A DNA stretch of 64,000 nucleotides from Warburgia ugandensis (GCA_035236585.1 CP141136.1:50671136-50735135); one strand, 5' to 3'. Shown: positions 1 through 10,413, numbered from the stretch's first letter. Translations and numbers: made by a program. The notes: generated by a model not told the origin, from the sequence alone.

Positions 1-905
1 CATGCTTTAATTTGACATTCAGGTGGGCTTATTTTTGGTATAAGGTACCAACTATGCACATGATATGTTAGAGACAAGCATATAGCTTGATGATTTTATG
101 ATATCCAGTGATGAAGGATTAAGGGTTTTATTTTTTATAAGTTTGTGCCTAGGGATGCTATGTTAAGAGGGATGTAGGGTTGACCACTCGTCCTATGACT
201 TTGTGAGATGATAGACTTGCCGCATAGAATGACAAACACCATAGGGAGTGGTATCATAGGTATTCCATGCTATAGTTTCAATCCTCACCCATGAGAGACG
301 GACACCTAGTCTCTCATTCTGGTGTTGACGGGAAGTGGTAGTTGGTAGACCCAGGAGTTGGTTAATGTTGCAGCATAGCTGTCCTTTCTATATTTTGCAC
401 TATGTTACCAACTAAGTGTCATCATGTGTGCTTAGTTTTCTTTAGAGATTTGGGTGCTGCGATCATGATAGAGTGATAGTGTTGTGACTATGTGGCATGA
501 TGACATGCCTGATATGAGCTCATGACCATTATGTATGCCTCATGTTGACTAGATGATTAAGGCCTTTTATAGCTATGGGTGTGACCACTAATGACTATAT
601 TCACTAATTTTATGAGTTTAACATTGTTTAACTCATTTGACTATTCAGCATCTTTATTCATGATTCAAATTGTGATTTGTGCATGACTTGGTGTTACTAG
701 ATCTATTTATGATGTTTACATCTATTCATAAAGTTTACTTGAGATCCTGATTATGATTTGCACATGTTAATTTCACTGTTGGATTTATTCATGATATTAA
801 CGTGAAATGCTTTGAAATTTCATATTCAAAAATTTTAAATTATCTTATTTTAGGCACATAGATTATTGATGATTGATGGAAAATGTCTTCTGCATTGAAA
901 TGATT
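1..905 (+). mobile_element. TE-B: left part of a chromovirus LTR, split by TE-A
   Basis: Non-coding, AT-rich sequence with no credible ORF. It resembles the LTR interior of TE-H: the stretch near 148-190 (CTAGGGATGCTATGTTA, then a gggttg...ccac block) matches 52190-52225 and 59980-60020. The LTR resumes at 14775 after TE-A and ends at 15282 in CTCACA, so it reads on the plus strand. Its 5' end lies outside the window. No primer site follows 15282, so this is a 3' LTR or a solo LTR. The family call rests on similarity to TE-H and TE-G. Confidence 0.7.
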
Positions 906-910
906 ATTAC
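906..910. repeat. Target-site duplication of TE-A, left copy (ATTAC)
   Basis: ATTAC immediately precedes the TE-A LTR terminus TGTGACGACC and is repeated at 14770-14774 directly after the other terminus (ATTACA). Five bases is the usual duplication size for Ty3/gypsy integrases. It fixes both ends of TE-A and shows that 1-905 and 14775-15282 were once contiguous. Confidence 0.9.
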
Positions 911-2251
911 TGTGACGACCTAGGCTTTTGAAACATGTTTTGTAATGTATTTTGAAAGGCAGGGCCCTTAAGAGTGTAAAAAAATTTTGCAAAACAAAGT
1001 AGTGGAAATTCTTTTCTTTAGAACTTGTTTTGAAAACCCAAGTCACCACTTCATACATAACATAAGTACAATTTGTGTACAAAATAAAATTCCATTGAAC
1101 GAATATACTTTTATTAAACTCCAAGATCCATCTAGTGGTTCACAGTACAGCCAAATCTATTACAATACTTGTCCAAATTACATAATCCAAAACTCAAGCT
1201 CACCATACAATAAAACTCTCAACAAATAAAAATACATTTCTTCAAGGGTATACCTTGAAGATTATTCTCTTCAAGTCTTCTATCGGCCAAACCCTCATAA
1301 CTCCTCTAGCAATAGCATTCCCCTAGGCTTATGCCTATTAAAACAAACTCACAAGCCTCCAAGCTTATATGTAAAATAGATTTCATATATATCAGACCAT
1401 ATGTCTGTTTACTTAGGACTGAAATATTTTCTAGTTCCCTATTCACTTATAGTTTCGTCCTTAACCATCATATATGTGTTTGGTTAGATCATAAGGTTTT
1501 CAAGAGATTTAATACAAGTATTAACATTACTCTTGTCAACATAAGATCATGAGTACAATCATGTATATCTCATGTAAATGCATTCATCAAATCCTCCTAC
1601 CTTTAAGGATTGATCTCTTTTCCCCAATCTTCCATGATCCTGACTGATGTATGTAATCTGTACGTCCATACATATTGTCAATATATAAATTTTGAACAAT
1701 CCTATTGATCACTAGATCTAATGTTTAGAATGATCTTTAGATCATTCATATATAAGTATTTTTCTATCTCTAAATCTTTGGGTGTCCATCTCCTTGATCT
1801 TGATCTTTCATAGATCCATTGATTTACAATCTACACATGTTGATAAAGATCAGGGTCCGAGATATTCTATCATCTAGTTCTTCTTTGATCTAAGTTCAGT
1901 TATTGGATCATCTCTAAGGAGGATGATCTTGGTTTTCTTCCTTGAATCATCTTTGATCAAGGGTTTGGATTATCTAATCTAATGAACTATAACAAGCATA
2001 CTAATAAACATGCATACTAAGTACAATATAGTCTTCTTATTCTTATTGTTCTTGATCATCTAAGATCTAATGGATCTTGTTTGATCATCCTTATCTTACT
2101 TACTGTTTTTATTAAGGTTAGGTAATTTACTAACCTTTTATGCTCTTATTATTATTATTCAACCAGTTAATGTGCTGGTTGAAGGTAACTTATTCAAGCC
2201 TAAATCTACACTGCTCCTCTTATTTCCAATTGGCTAAGGCTTACTAGCTGA

Positions 2252-2545
2252 ATGGGTGAATACAAAGTGGTTACTTCAATCCTCATGTAAGGAGGCGTTT
2301 AGACCTCACAAACGTCAACAGAAGGTAGGGGAAGAGCGAGGCTCTATTAGATAACCACCTTAACCACTATATTCATCATTCACTAGGATGACCATAGCTC
2401 AACCTTTCGTAAGGTTCCTATAAGCATGTTTACCCTAAGTACTCTTTGTCATTCATGGGGTTTATTATTCTTCTCCTAGTTTGGGCCAAGGATTTGATAA
2501 TCCTTATATTGTCCTACTAACTATAGCCCTTACTAATTAAGTCCA
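2252..2545 (-). other. Leader module shared between chromovirus and Athila-like elements (TE-A, left copy)
   Basis: A stretch that recurs at 11969-12297, 21439-21770, and inverted at 50806-51115 and 58577-58905. Its core (about 2288-2352) includes AGGAGGCGTTTAGACC and AGAGCGAGGCTCTATT. Two small inverted repeats lie in it: CGTTT-9 nt-AAACG and AGAGC-GAG-GCTCT. It ends with gggccaagga and ttactaattaagtcc blocks that are also shared with TE-D. In every copy it lies in the same orientation relative to its element, in sequence expected to be transcribed upstream of gag. Function unknown. Confidence 0.7.
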
Positions 2546-3597
2546 AAGTACTCCATTCTTATTTGTGTCACGAAACTCTACTTTCTCATTAGATTACTTT
2601 TTTGATGTTTTATGCTCTTTATCTCATAACAAGTAGATCTACTAATAACATTTAATCATAAATGAATTATAAATTCAAAGCATAAAACTACGTAATTTAA
2701 CACTTAATGATAATGAGGCAAGGTACTTAAAATTACTCTAACATGATTTCCAACTAATATACCTTAATAACTCAATTTAAACTAACATGGACTTAAGGTA
2801 TAATCTCATACTATAGTATAAACTTATATGAAATTCTAGCATTGTCCTAAGTTAGAATGGCATGAAATCATACTAAAGTTCCCCTAAGATAATTAAATCT
2901 AGCACCTTATGATAACAAAGAAATCACATATCATGCTAAAGTCTAAATGTTATACTAGCATGCTTTATACCATAATCATATTTAAACTAATTACATTAAC
3001 ATTTTTAGAAACCTTTACTTATGATCTAACCATTAGATCATAGATCTTTTTCTTTGATTAAGGGTATTAGTTATATTTAGGGGATTTTCTTTATTAAGGT
3101 CGAAAGAGCATATTGATCCCTTTTTATCATATTCCATCCATGATTTCTTGGATTTCATTATATCAACATTCATTTTATCCATCCCAAGGATCTGATCACA
3201 CTTGATCTCATTCATCAAGTGGGTCCCTTTGTATTTTTAGGATTTTTCTACCATAATGGGTAGATCCCTTAATATATCTTAGATATGTCCAAATAAACCA
3301 TATATATCACTTTATTTAAATATTGTATCATTAGTAAAACATATTTTCAAGATCTGATCATCTCAAATCTTGAAGATCTAGGTAATTGAAAACTTGTTTC
3401 TTTAATACAGAAAGTTTTACTGAATATTATATTCATTTTATCATTTCATCAGAAAATAGAGGTTTCAAGCTTTTCACAGCTTCTTTCCGATCTCAATTTG
3501 GAGTTCAGATGACTTTAGAATGTGATCTAGAAGTTCACAGTCCTTCCTAGGGCTTGGATTTGATCTAGGCCCAAGGAACAGACGGCCTAGATTAGTC

Positions 3598-3750
3598 GAG
3601 CAGAACTCGCTCGATTTGTCGGGTGCATCCGTTGCGATGAAATACGAAAGCGCCCGTAAGGGACGTCCATGGACGCGCGTGGGACGTCATCGCACGCGCT
3701 TGCGCGGGCGGCGTTTCACATGTCGTCCGTCCGATCGAGAGATCGGACAG
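3598..3750. other. CpG-rich block in the TE-A LTR
   Basis: A GC- and CpG-rich island in otherwise AT-rich LTR, with motifs such as GACGCGCGTGGGACGTC and repeated GCGC/CGCG steps. The equivalent block in the right LTR is at about 13360-13520, and TE-H has blocks at the corresponding place (49480-49690, 57260-57480). In element sense it lies 0.6-0.8 kb downstream of the TATA box. An ORF covering 3616-3996 comes from this composition and is not a gene. Confidence 0.7.
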
Positions 3751-4390
3751 TCTGTTTGGACCCTCCAATCAATCCCTTCTCAATTGAGGGACCAAACCTT
3801 AATGGAATTTAGTGAAAATTTTATCCTAGGGGTTTTGGACCCTTTTGGATTGATTGGTAAGGTCCAATTTTCCATCGGAGCCATCCATAGGCCTGAATTG
3901 AAGGTTCTGTTATTACTTTATTTTTGCTCCTTTTTTTCCATGAAAATAAATTATAGTAAAATAAAATTTTCATTAAACATAAGTAAACATGTATAAAAAG
4001 TATTCCCACCTACCTGATTGGAGAAAAAACCTTGGTTATATGCCCAATTTAAAAAGAATACCTTATTGATGAAGATATGGCCTAAGATCCACCTTTCTTG
4101 CAAATTCCCATTGTTTGAACCGTTGGATCTTGAAATTGCTTTGGGGGTTTTGTAGATAAGATATGGTGAGAAGTTTTGGATGGTGAAATTGATGAAATTA
4201 TATCTGGAACAGAGTGCCTAATTGATTTTAGGTCTCTTGTTCCAATCTAAAAAGAAAAAGAAATTGGAAAAAGAGATATCTCTTAGAAATTTTGGGTTTT
4301 TGGGGAGGGATCTTGGTCTAATTTTTCAGGGAGAGTGAAGAAAATTTTGTGGGGATTTTATGAGATTTTTTGGAGGGTTTTTGGGGTTGT

Positions 4391-4397
4391 ATTTATA
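4391..4397 (-). promoter_or_regulatory. TATA box of the TE-A 3' LTR
   Basis: The minus strand reads CTATAAATACAACCCC, a good plant TATA box, 597 bp into the LTR. The right LTR has CTATAAATCC at the same distance (14164-14170), and TE-H has CTATAAATACACC 577 bp into its 3' LTR. Conserved position and sequence support a core promoter. U3 would then be only about 0.6 kb, leaving a transcribed R/U5 region of 3.5 kb or more. Confidence 0.7.
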
Positions 4398-4994
4398 GGC
4401 ATTTTGGTCTTTTTTTCATGATTATAATATTTAATTTTTTTATTATTAAATGGCATGAAAGTCTCCCATGCTCCATTTTTCTTTCCCAAGACCAGCTGGT
4501 ATTTGTTGACCCATGAATTCATGTGGGCTGCTCATAAGATTCATTTTTGGGTCCCTTCTGGGCCTCATGTGGGCCCCACATGGTGTAAAAAGACTGTTTT
4601 GCCATTTATGTATAAAATTTTGGGTTTTATTCCCATGATCTCGAATTTGAGTGTACTTAGTGGCGTTGGATTCGTATTTCTCAGTACATTCTAAATTTTG
4701 ATGTCTCGTATTTTGATTTTTGGGAGATTTTGATTTTTGGGTAAAATTACTATTTTACCCTTTTATCCAAGAAATGAAGAAACTTCAGGATTTTTCATCC
4801 GAATTCAGAATTTGTCCTGCTTACTGTCATTTTGAAGGGTTTGCTCAGTTCAATTTCAATTTTACATGTCTTATTATTTGATTACACTTTTATAAAAAGT
4901 ATATTTTAAATAACCCTAATATTTCAGCTCGAAATATCTGAGACTCAAACTTTATTGATTTTCTCAATCAATTACAAAAATTGGGGTTATTACA

Positions 4995-5007
4995 ATCTTC
5001 CCCCCTT
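4995..5007 (-). promoter_or_regulatory. Polypurine tract of TE-A
   Basis: The minus strand reads AAGGGGGGAAGAT directly before the LTR start TGTAATAA. This is the plus-strand priming site of reverse transcription, as expected next to the 3' LTR. TE-H has AAGGGGGGAAGG at the same place. The upstream sequence (TTTCGGGGACGAAATTATT on the minus strand) is also shared with TE-H. Confidence 0.9.
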
Positions 5008-5043
5008 ACAATAATTTCGTCCCCGAAATTTGTAATACACTAC

Positions 5044-5463
5044 TTACTCAAACAAACTAGGGTGCGCCTTCCTCATTTCTACTTTCGTTTCCCACGTGGC
5101 TTCCTCAACAGAGTGATGTTGCCACAGGACTTTGACTAACACAATGCTTTTGGTTCTTAACTTCTGTTCCTTGTGGTCCAGAATTTGTATTGCCTTCTCT
5201 TCGAAAGTTAGGTCAGGCTTTAGCTCTTCTGGCACCCTTTGAAGTACATGAGTGTCATCTTGGAGGTATTTCCTTAGCATAGACACATGAAAGACACTAT
5301 GTATTTCTGAGAGTTGGGGTGGTAAGGCTAATTTGTAGGCCACTGGACCCACTCTTTCTAAGATTTCAAATGGACCAATGAATCTAGGACTAAGTTTTCT
5401 TTTGCTTCCAAACCTCATGACTCCTTTGACAGGTGATACCTTTACAAATACGTGCTCCCCCAC
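5044..5463 (-). pseudogene. TE-A integrase C-terminus with chromodomain (pol fragment)
   Basis: 139-residue open stretch. It begins [10 protein letters not shown], has the GPF/Y module ([21 protein letters not shown], residues ~25-46) and ends with a chromodomain (~95-139: [21 protein letters not shown]). Chromodomains of this class bind modified histone tails and steer integration to heterochromatin. It is in frame with the integrase core fragment but separated from it by a stop at about 5506, so the Met at 5463 is not a true start. The gene ends about 35 bp from the polypurine tract, as is usual for Tekay-type elements. Confidence 0.9.
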
Positions 5464-5505
5464 ATCAAATTCCAGGTTTTTACATCTTTTATCTGCGTAA
5501 CTCTT

Positions 5506-6401
5506 CTATCGACTGTGTGCTGTTAACAACCTCTTCTGTATCAATCTGACCTTGTCTACACATTGTTCCACTAGTTCTGACTTTATCAGCTTTCTTTCTC
5601 CAACTTCACTCCAACAAGTTGGTGATAGACATGGTCGTCCATACAATGCTTCATATGGTGCCATACCAATACTTGCTTGAAAACTGTTGTTATATGCAAA
5701 TTCTACTAAAGGAAGATGTTCATCCCAACTCCCTTTCCAATCTAATGCACATGCTCTCAACATATCTTCTAAGGTTTGAATAGTCCTTTTTGATTGACCA
5801 TCTGTTTGAGGGTGAAATGGTGTACTGAGTTTAAGTGAGGTTCCCAAGGCCTGTTGTACACTCTTCCAACATCTCAAAGTAAATCTTCCATCCCTATCCG
5901 AGATAATGGATGGTGGAATCTCATGAAGTCCTACTATTTCTTTGATGTATAACTTAGCAGACTATCAATTGATTGGTTTTGTCTAATTGGAAGGAAATGT
6001 GCTAACTTTGTTAGCCTATCCACAACCACCCAAATCATGTCATGGCCTGCCCGAGTCCTTGGCAATCCCACTACAAAATCCATAGTGATATTGTCCCATT
6101 TCCATTCTGGAAGTTCCAATGTTTGTAACATTCCAGCTGGTCTTTGGTATTCAACCTTTACTTGTTGACAATTTAGACATTTAGCCACAAATTCTCCTAT
6201 TTCTCTCTTCATGCCTTCCCACCAAAAGTTTCTTTTTAAATCCTGATACATCTTTGAACCTCCTAGGTGTATAGAAAACTTTGACTGATGGGCTTCTTGT
6301 ATTAATTCCTTTCTCAGACATTTATTTGAAAAAACCACCAATCTCTCCTGAAAATGTATGCCCCCATATGTACCCCTAACAAATCCTTTCTTTTCACACA
6401 A
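5506..6401 (-). pseudogene. TE-A integrase, zinc-binding and catalytic core (pol fragment)
   Basis: The N-terminal part (6401-5934) has the HHCC zinc-binding pattern (EAHQSKFSIHLGG ... KCLNCQQVK) and the first core Asp in TMDFVVGLPRT. A one-base frameshift near 5960 follows; the second core Asp lies in SDRDGRF just downstream. The fragment 5877-5506 carries HPQTDGQSKRTIQ and AYNNS...PYEALYGR. The usual motif at the third catalytic position is QSERTIQ, so the catalytic Glu appears replaced by Lys. Together with the frameshift and the terminal stop this predicts no integrase activity. Confidence 0.9.
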
Positions 6402-6419
6402 TTCCTAAGTTGCTGTATC

Positions 6420-6964
6420 TTATTCTTGGGCTTTAAGGATTCTTTCTACAAAAGCTGATTTAATTGTGATGTTTGTGAGTAGAGCTCTTGGTTGTCTACT
6501 TAATGCATTAGCTACTGCATTTGCCTTCCAGGATGGTATTGGATGGCAAAATCGCAGTCTTTGATATACTCTATCCATCTTCTTTGTCTCATATTCAAAT
6601 CAGCCTAAGTAAAGATGTATTTGAGACTATTATGATCTGTAAATACATTGATTTTTTCTCCATACAAATAATGTCTCCAAATTTTCAATGCAAAAACTAT
6701 AGCTGCCAATTCTAGGTCATGTACTGGGTAATTTATTTTATGTTTCTTCAATTGTCTAGATGCATAAGCAATGACCTTCCCATTTTGCATTAACACACCT
6801 CCTAACCCTTTGCCTGAAGCATCACAGTCTATTTCATATCCCCCACTCTCAGCTGGCAAAGTCAGTACTGGTGCTGTAGTTAACCTCTTCTTTAGCTCTT
6901 GAAAACTATTTTCACATTCTTCTGCCCAAGTGAATTGTACCTCCTTTCTTGTCAAGGAATTCAT
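6420..6964 (-). pseudogene. TE-A RNase H domain (pol fragment)
   Basis: Open stretch 6964-6605 has the RNase H landmarks of gypsy pol: the first Asp in [16 protein letters not shown], the Glu region in [16 protein letters not shown], and the third Asp in [13 protein letters not shown]. After a stop the same frame continues as RRWIEYIKD and GKANAVANALSR towards 6480, the usual link to integrase. It is in frame with the RT fragment upstream but separated from it by a stop near 7061. RNase H removes the RNA strand during reverse transcription. Confidence 0.88.
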
Positions 6965-7060
6965 AGTAAGAGCTAGTCGAGAGAACCCTTGAATGAATCT
7001 ACAGTAGCATCCTGCTAGTCTAAGAAAACTACATATTTCTGTTACTGTTTTAGGTTTCTC

Positions 7061-7873
7061 CTAATTCATTACTGCTTCAATCTTGGTGGGGTCCACTTCT
7101 ACTCCATTCTTGGAAATTACATGCCCTAAAAAATTGACCTTCTCTGACCAGAATTCACACTTACTAAATTTACCAAATAGTTTATGTGTTTTGAGGGTAT
7201 TTAGTACAATTCGTAAGTGTTCTTGATGTTCTTTGATACTGGTAGAGTAAATCAGTATATCGCATATAAATATAATCACAAATTTATCCAAAAATTCTTT
7301 GAAGATTCTATTCATCAAATCCATAAACACTGCTAGTGCATTGGTCAGCCCGAAAGACATGACTAGAAACTTGTAATGCCCATATTGAGTTCTGAATGCT
7401 GACTCGAGTATGTCTTCATCCTTACTATGCAATTGATGATATCTTGATCTAAGATCAATTTTAGAAAAGACCTTAGCAGATTGGAGTTGATCAAAGAGAT
7501 CATCAATGCGAGGTATGGGATACCTATTTTTCACTGTGACACTGTTCAACAATCTATAATCAATACATAATCTCATTGACCCATCCTTCTTCTTCACAAA
7601 TATTACTGGTGCTCCCCATGGTACACTACTTGGTCTAACAAACACTTTTTCTAACAATTCTTGCAATTGTCCTTTTAACTCTTTCAACTCTGCTGGGGCC
7701 ATCCTATAAAGTGCTTTAGAAATTGGAGTTGTACCAGGAATTACTTCAATGGTATACTCAATTTCTCGATGTGGGGGTAACCCTGGTAGTTCTTTAGGAA
7801 AAACATCTTGGAATTCCCTTACCACTTCAATTTCTATTATCTTGGGATGTTCAACATCTAAGGAAACCACCAT
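7061..7873 (-). pseudogene. TE-A reverse transcriptase (pol fragment)
   Basis: 270-residue open stretch with gypsy RT blocks in order: [21 protein letters not shown] (~21-41), [19 protein letters not shown] (~85-103), [21 protein letters not shown] (~104-124), [12 protein letters not shown], and [12 protein letters not shown]. The YxDD box reads FICDILIYS, where FIDDILVYS is usual: the first of the two metal-binding Asp residues is Cys, which should abolish polymerase activity. It is out of frame with the protease ORF, overlapping it by 23 bp, so a frameshift separates them. The Met at 7873 is internal to pol. Confidence 0.93.
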
Positions 7874-8405
7874 TGCTAGAAAGGCATGACATATGTTTGA
7901 CTGCCTTCATAGCTGAGATGATGGATTTGTCTAAGTCATTGTGTTTTCTATATAGTACTAATACTTTCTCCCCTGGTATACTAAATGTGAGTTTCTTCTT
8001 GTGACAGTCTATAACTACCAAGTATTTTGCTAACCAGTCCATACCCAGTATGATGTCAAAATCCTCCATGTTCAATAAAATGAGGTCTATGTCCATTCTT
8101 TTGCCCAATACTTCTAAAAGTACATTATGCAAGTATTCTTGTAGTTTAACTGTTTTTCCAACTGGAGTTGTTACATCTAGATCAAATCTCAAGTTTTTCA
8201 CTGATAGTTGCATACTGGATGCAAATTCACAACATATAAAGGAATGCGTAGATCCAGAATCAAACAGTACTTTGGCATAGTTGTCTGCTACAGGTAGTGT
8301 ACCTTCAATTACCGCATTGAATGGTCCAGCTTGGCCATCAGTGATGGTGAAGACCCTTCCTTGGTGTCGATGAGCAAGTTCTAGTTTTGCCTCCCTGACT
8401 GCCAA
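7851..8405 (-). pseudogene. TE-A protease, preceded by the Gag zinc knuckle
   Basis: Retropepsin-like aspartic protease with VLFDSGSTHSFI (~48-59) as the catalytic DSG loop and DFDIILGMDWL (~115-125) as the conserved flap-side motif. Just upstream in the same frame (about 8410-8465) is an intact CCHC knuckle, CHNCGEYGHVAAHC, which binds RNA in Gag. Gag and protease are thus one frame, interrupted by stops at 8580 and about 8500. The C-terminal GGFLRC comes from the frameshift into the RT frame. Confidence 0.9.
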
Positions 8406-8579
8406 TGGTTTGGTACAGTGGGCGGCGACATGTCCATACTCCCCACAATTGTGGCACTTGATTGGAAATCGTTGTTGTTGTTGTTGTATAGGTCATGGGC
8501 AGATATTGCCTTGGTGAAATTTTCTACATCTTGGACATGGTTGTCTATTTGGCCTTAGTGCATTGTTCCTTTGATTTCT

Positions 8580-9497
8580 TTAAGGCTTAAAATTGTTCCA
8601 AGGTCTTTTATTCTTCTGGAAAGGCCTTAGGTTATTGTTTCCTCCTCCACTGAACTTGGTAATTTGACCCTTTTTGTACTCTTCTTCAAACTTGGAGGCC
8701 ATTTCCACACAGTCTGCCAAGGTAGTGGGTTTAGTACCCAGCACCTTTATTTTCAGCCCTGGGTGTAGCCCTTTAATGAATTGATCCACGGTGTGTGTTT
8801 CTGTGTCACACACATGAGTCACAAATCTCCTTATTTGTGTGAACTTGTTATCATAGTCCACCACCGACATATTCCCTTGCTTTAGGTCCAAAAACTCTAT
8901 CAACTTCCTTTGTTGTACATGAGAAGGAAAATATTTATGGTTGAATACTTCCTTAAATTCTTCCCATGTAATATCTTTAGAATTCGAGAAGAAGGTGTTG
9001 TTAGCTGATCTCCACCAAAATGCAGCTTCTTGTTTGAATAAGTATGTGGCAAATTTCACCTTCAACTCTGAAGGAGTACGTAGTACACTAAAAGTCTTTT
9101 CAACTTCATATATCCATTCCTCAGCCTTTTTAGCTTCACCCTTACCGTTATACTCTGTAGTCCTCTTTTGAAATCTCTCCATCATTTTGTCAACCTTTTT
9201 TGGTGCTAATGGGGATTTTCCAACTTCTTCACTTGGTACAAGGGAAGATTGCCCTTGTCCTAGTGTGGGAGTAGTTGGTGGTGGTGTTGGTGTAGTATGT
9301 CTCACCTCAGGTTGAGCCAGAGCCTGCATACTTGGTATTTCTACAGGAGGTGATGAACCTTGGGATTGTTGTAGGTGAGGAAGGAGGTTCCTTAACATCC
9401 TTGTCATCATCTCTTCCATATTACTCATGGTTACTCTCTCCATATTGTCTTCTGGAGTATTTTGAGCTATCTGCCTTGTGACTCTCTTTGGTGGCAT
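8580..9497 (-). pseudogene. gag: TE-A gag capsid region, truncated by a stop
   Basis: 305 residues from MPPKRVTRQ, the usual short N-terminus of Tekay-type Gag. A Ser/Pro/Thr-rich linker (~45-100) follows, then the retrotransposon capsid domain (~125-280) with EEWIYEVEKTFSVLRT, FWWRSANNTFF, FKEVFNHKYFP, DYDNKFTQIRRF and DCVEMASKFEEEYKKG. The stop at 8580 cuts the protein before its zinc knuckle; the same frame continues as CPRCRKFHQGNIC. Gag builds the virus-like particle and packages the RNA. The ATG is supported by the matching start of the TE-H gag at 54287. Confidence 0.9.
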
Positions 9498-9613
9498 CTT
9501 CTCATAAAAGAAAATTCTATTTGTCCTCTATACAACTACTTCTATCTTAATCTAGACTTGGATTATAATCTCTCCTTTGGACATATTCGTACTATACTGT
9601 GACTAGATGAATT

Positions 9614-9627
9614 GCTCTAATACCAAC
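9614..9627 (-). promoter_or_regulatory. Second primer-binding site in TE-A (Met-tRNA type)
   Basis: The minus strand reads GTTGGTATTAGAGC, one base different from the plant initiator-Met-tRNA primer-site motif TGGTATCAGAGC. It lies directly after GGGCTGTTACA, which looks like an LTR 3' end, and exactly 380 bp from the outer primer site at 9994-10007. From here to the gag start is about 115 bp with no feature I recognise. Confidence 0.75.
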
Positions 9628-9993
9628 TGTAACAGCCCAAGGGCCCACACCCTACAACGATATTGTCCATGTTGGAGTGCCCATACACCCCGCACATTTT
9701 TTGTTCTTCCCCAGTTGCCCAGGGAAAACGCTTTGATGCAAGGGAAGTCCTCAGCACTCTTATCAAGAGCCCAGTAGCTTTCCCCCTAGCGATGTGGGAC
9801 TAACTCTCAGTCCCTCACCTTGCCTAGAAGCCTACCAGCCTAGAAGCTTGCCAGCACTCTTGGTCTGCCCTCATCAGCCCGCCCTCATCGACCAAGGCTT
9901 CATAACCTCTCCTCCTTAGGGGACACGCGTCCCCGCGTGTCTTACACACAAGCGCCCACGTGCGACTAGCCACCCACACCGGGTTAGGGTCTG
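9628..9993 (-). repeat. LTR-like insert between two primer sites in the TE-A leader
   Basis: 366 bp of GC-richer sequence unlike the rest of the leader. On the plus strand it begins TGTAACAGCCCAAGGGCC and contains GATGTGGGACT near 9792; both are common in plant LTRs and small TRIM-type elements. On the minus strand it ends in CTGTTACA, abutting the inner primer site. TE-H has no such insert. It could be the end of another family's LTR captured by template switching, a TRIM-like insertion, or an old leader duplication. ORFs covering 9824-10179 are not convincing genes. Confidence 0.55.
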
Positions 9994-10007
9994 GCTCTGA
10001 TACCGAC
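9994..10007 (-). promoter_or_regulatory. Primer-binding site of TE-A next to its 5' LTR
   Basis: The minus strand reads GTCGGTATCAGAGCC immediately after the LTR end ...TCATCACA. It differs by one base (C for T) from the initiator-Met-tRNA primer-site core TGGTATCAGAGC. Position and orientation confirm that the right LTR is the 5' LTR. Confidence 0.88.
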
Positions 10008-10413
10008 TGTGATGACTCGGGTTTTTGTAACACTTTTTGTAATGTATTTTGAAAGGCAGGGCCTTTAAGAGTGTAAAAAAATTTTGCAAAACAAAGTAGT
10101 GGAAATTCTTTTCTTTGTAACTTGTTTTGAAAACCCAAGTCACCACTTCATACACAACATAAGTACAATTTGTGTACAAAATAAAATTCCATTGAACGAA
10201 TATACTTTTATTAAACTCCAGGATCCATCTAGTGGTTCACAGTACAGCCAAATCTATTACAATACTTGTCCAAATTACATAATCCAACACTCAAGCTCAC
10301 CATACAATAAAACTCTCAACAAATAAAAATACATTTCTTCAAGGGTATACCTTGAAGATTATTCTCTTCAAGTCTTCTATCGTCTTCAGCTCCTAACTCT
10401 CCTTCCTTGTATC

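Larger units (their letters stand above)
911..4994 (-). repeat. TE-A 3' LTR (left)
   Basis: 4,084-bp LTR bounded by TG...CA. In element sense it starts TGTAATAACCCC at 4994 and ends GGTCGTCACA at 911. It aligns along its length with 10008-14769. Main differences: it lacks about 640 bp present at 10385-11022 of the right LTR (junction near 1284), it has one copy of a 36-bp unit duplicated on the right, and it keeps about 55 bp near 2118-2172 that the right copy lacks. In element sense it holds a TATA box, a CpG-rich block and the conserved leader module. Confidence 0.93.

Noticed and set aside
3616-3996. 126-residue plus-strand ORF in the TE-A LTR, and the related ORFs at 13237-13522
   Set aside because: They lie in the CpG-rich LTR block, are not preserved between the two LTRs and match no retroelement protein.
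9628-9993. Possible Cassandra-type TRIM with an embedded 5S rRNA
   Set aside because: GGGAAGTCCTC and GATGTGGGAC are reminiscent, but I see no 5S internal promoter or 5S-length match.
9994-10007. tRNA gene fragments at the primer sites (9614, 9994, 22338, 28058, 53262)
   Set aside because: They match only the 3' ends of tRNAs, next to LTR ends, as primer-binding sites do; no cloverleaf is present.
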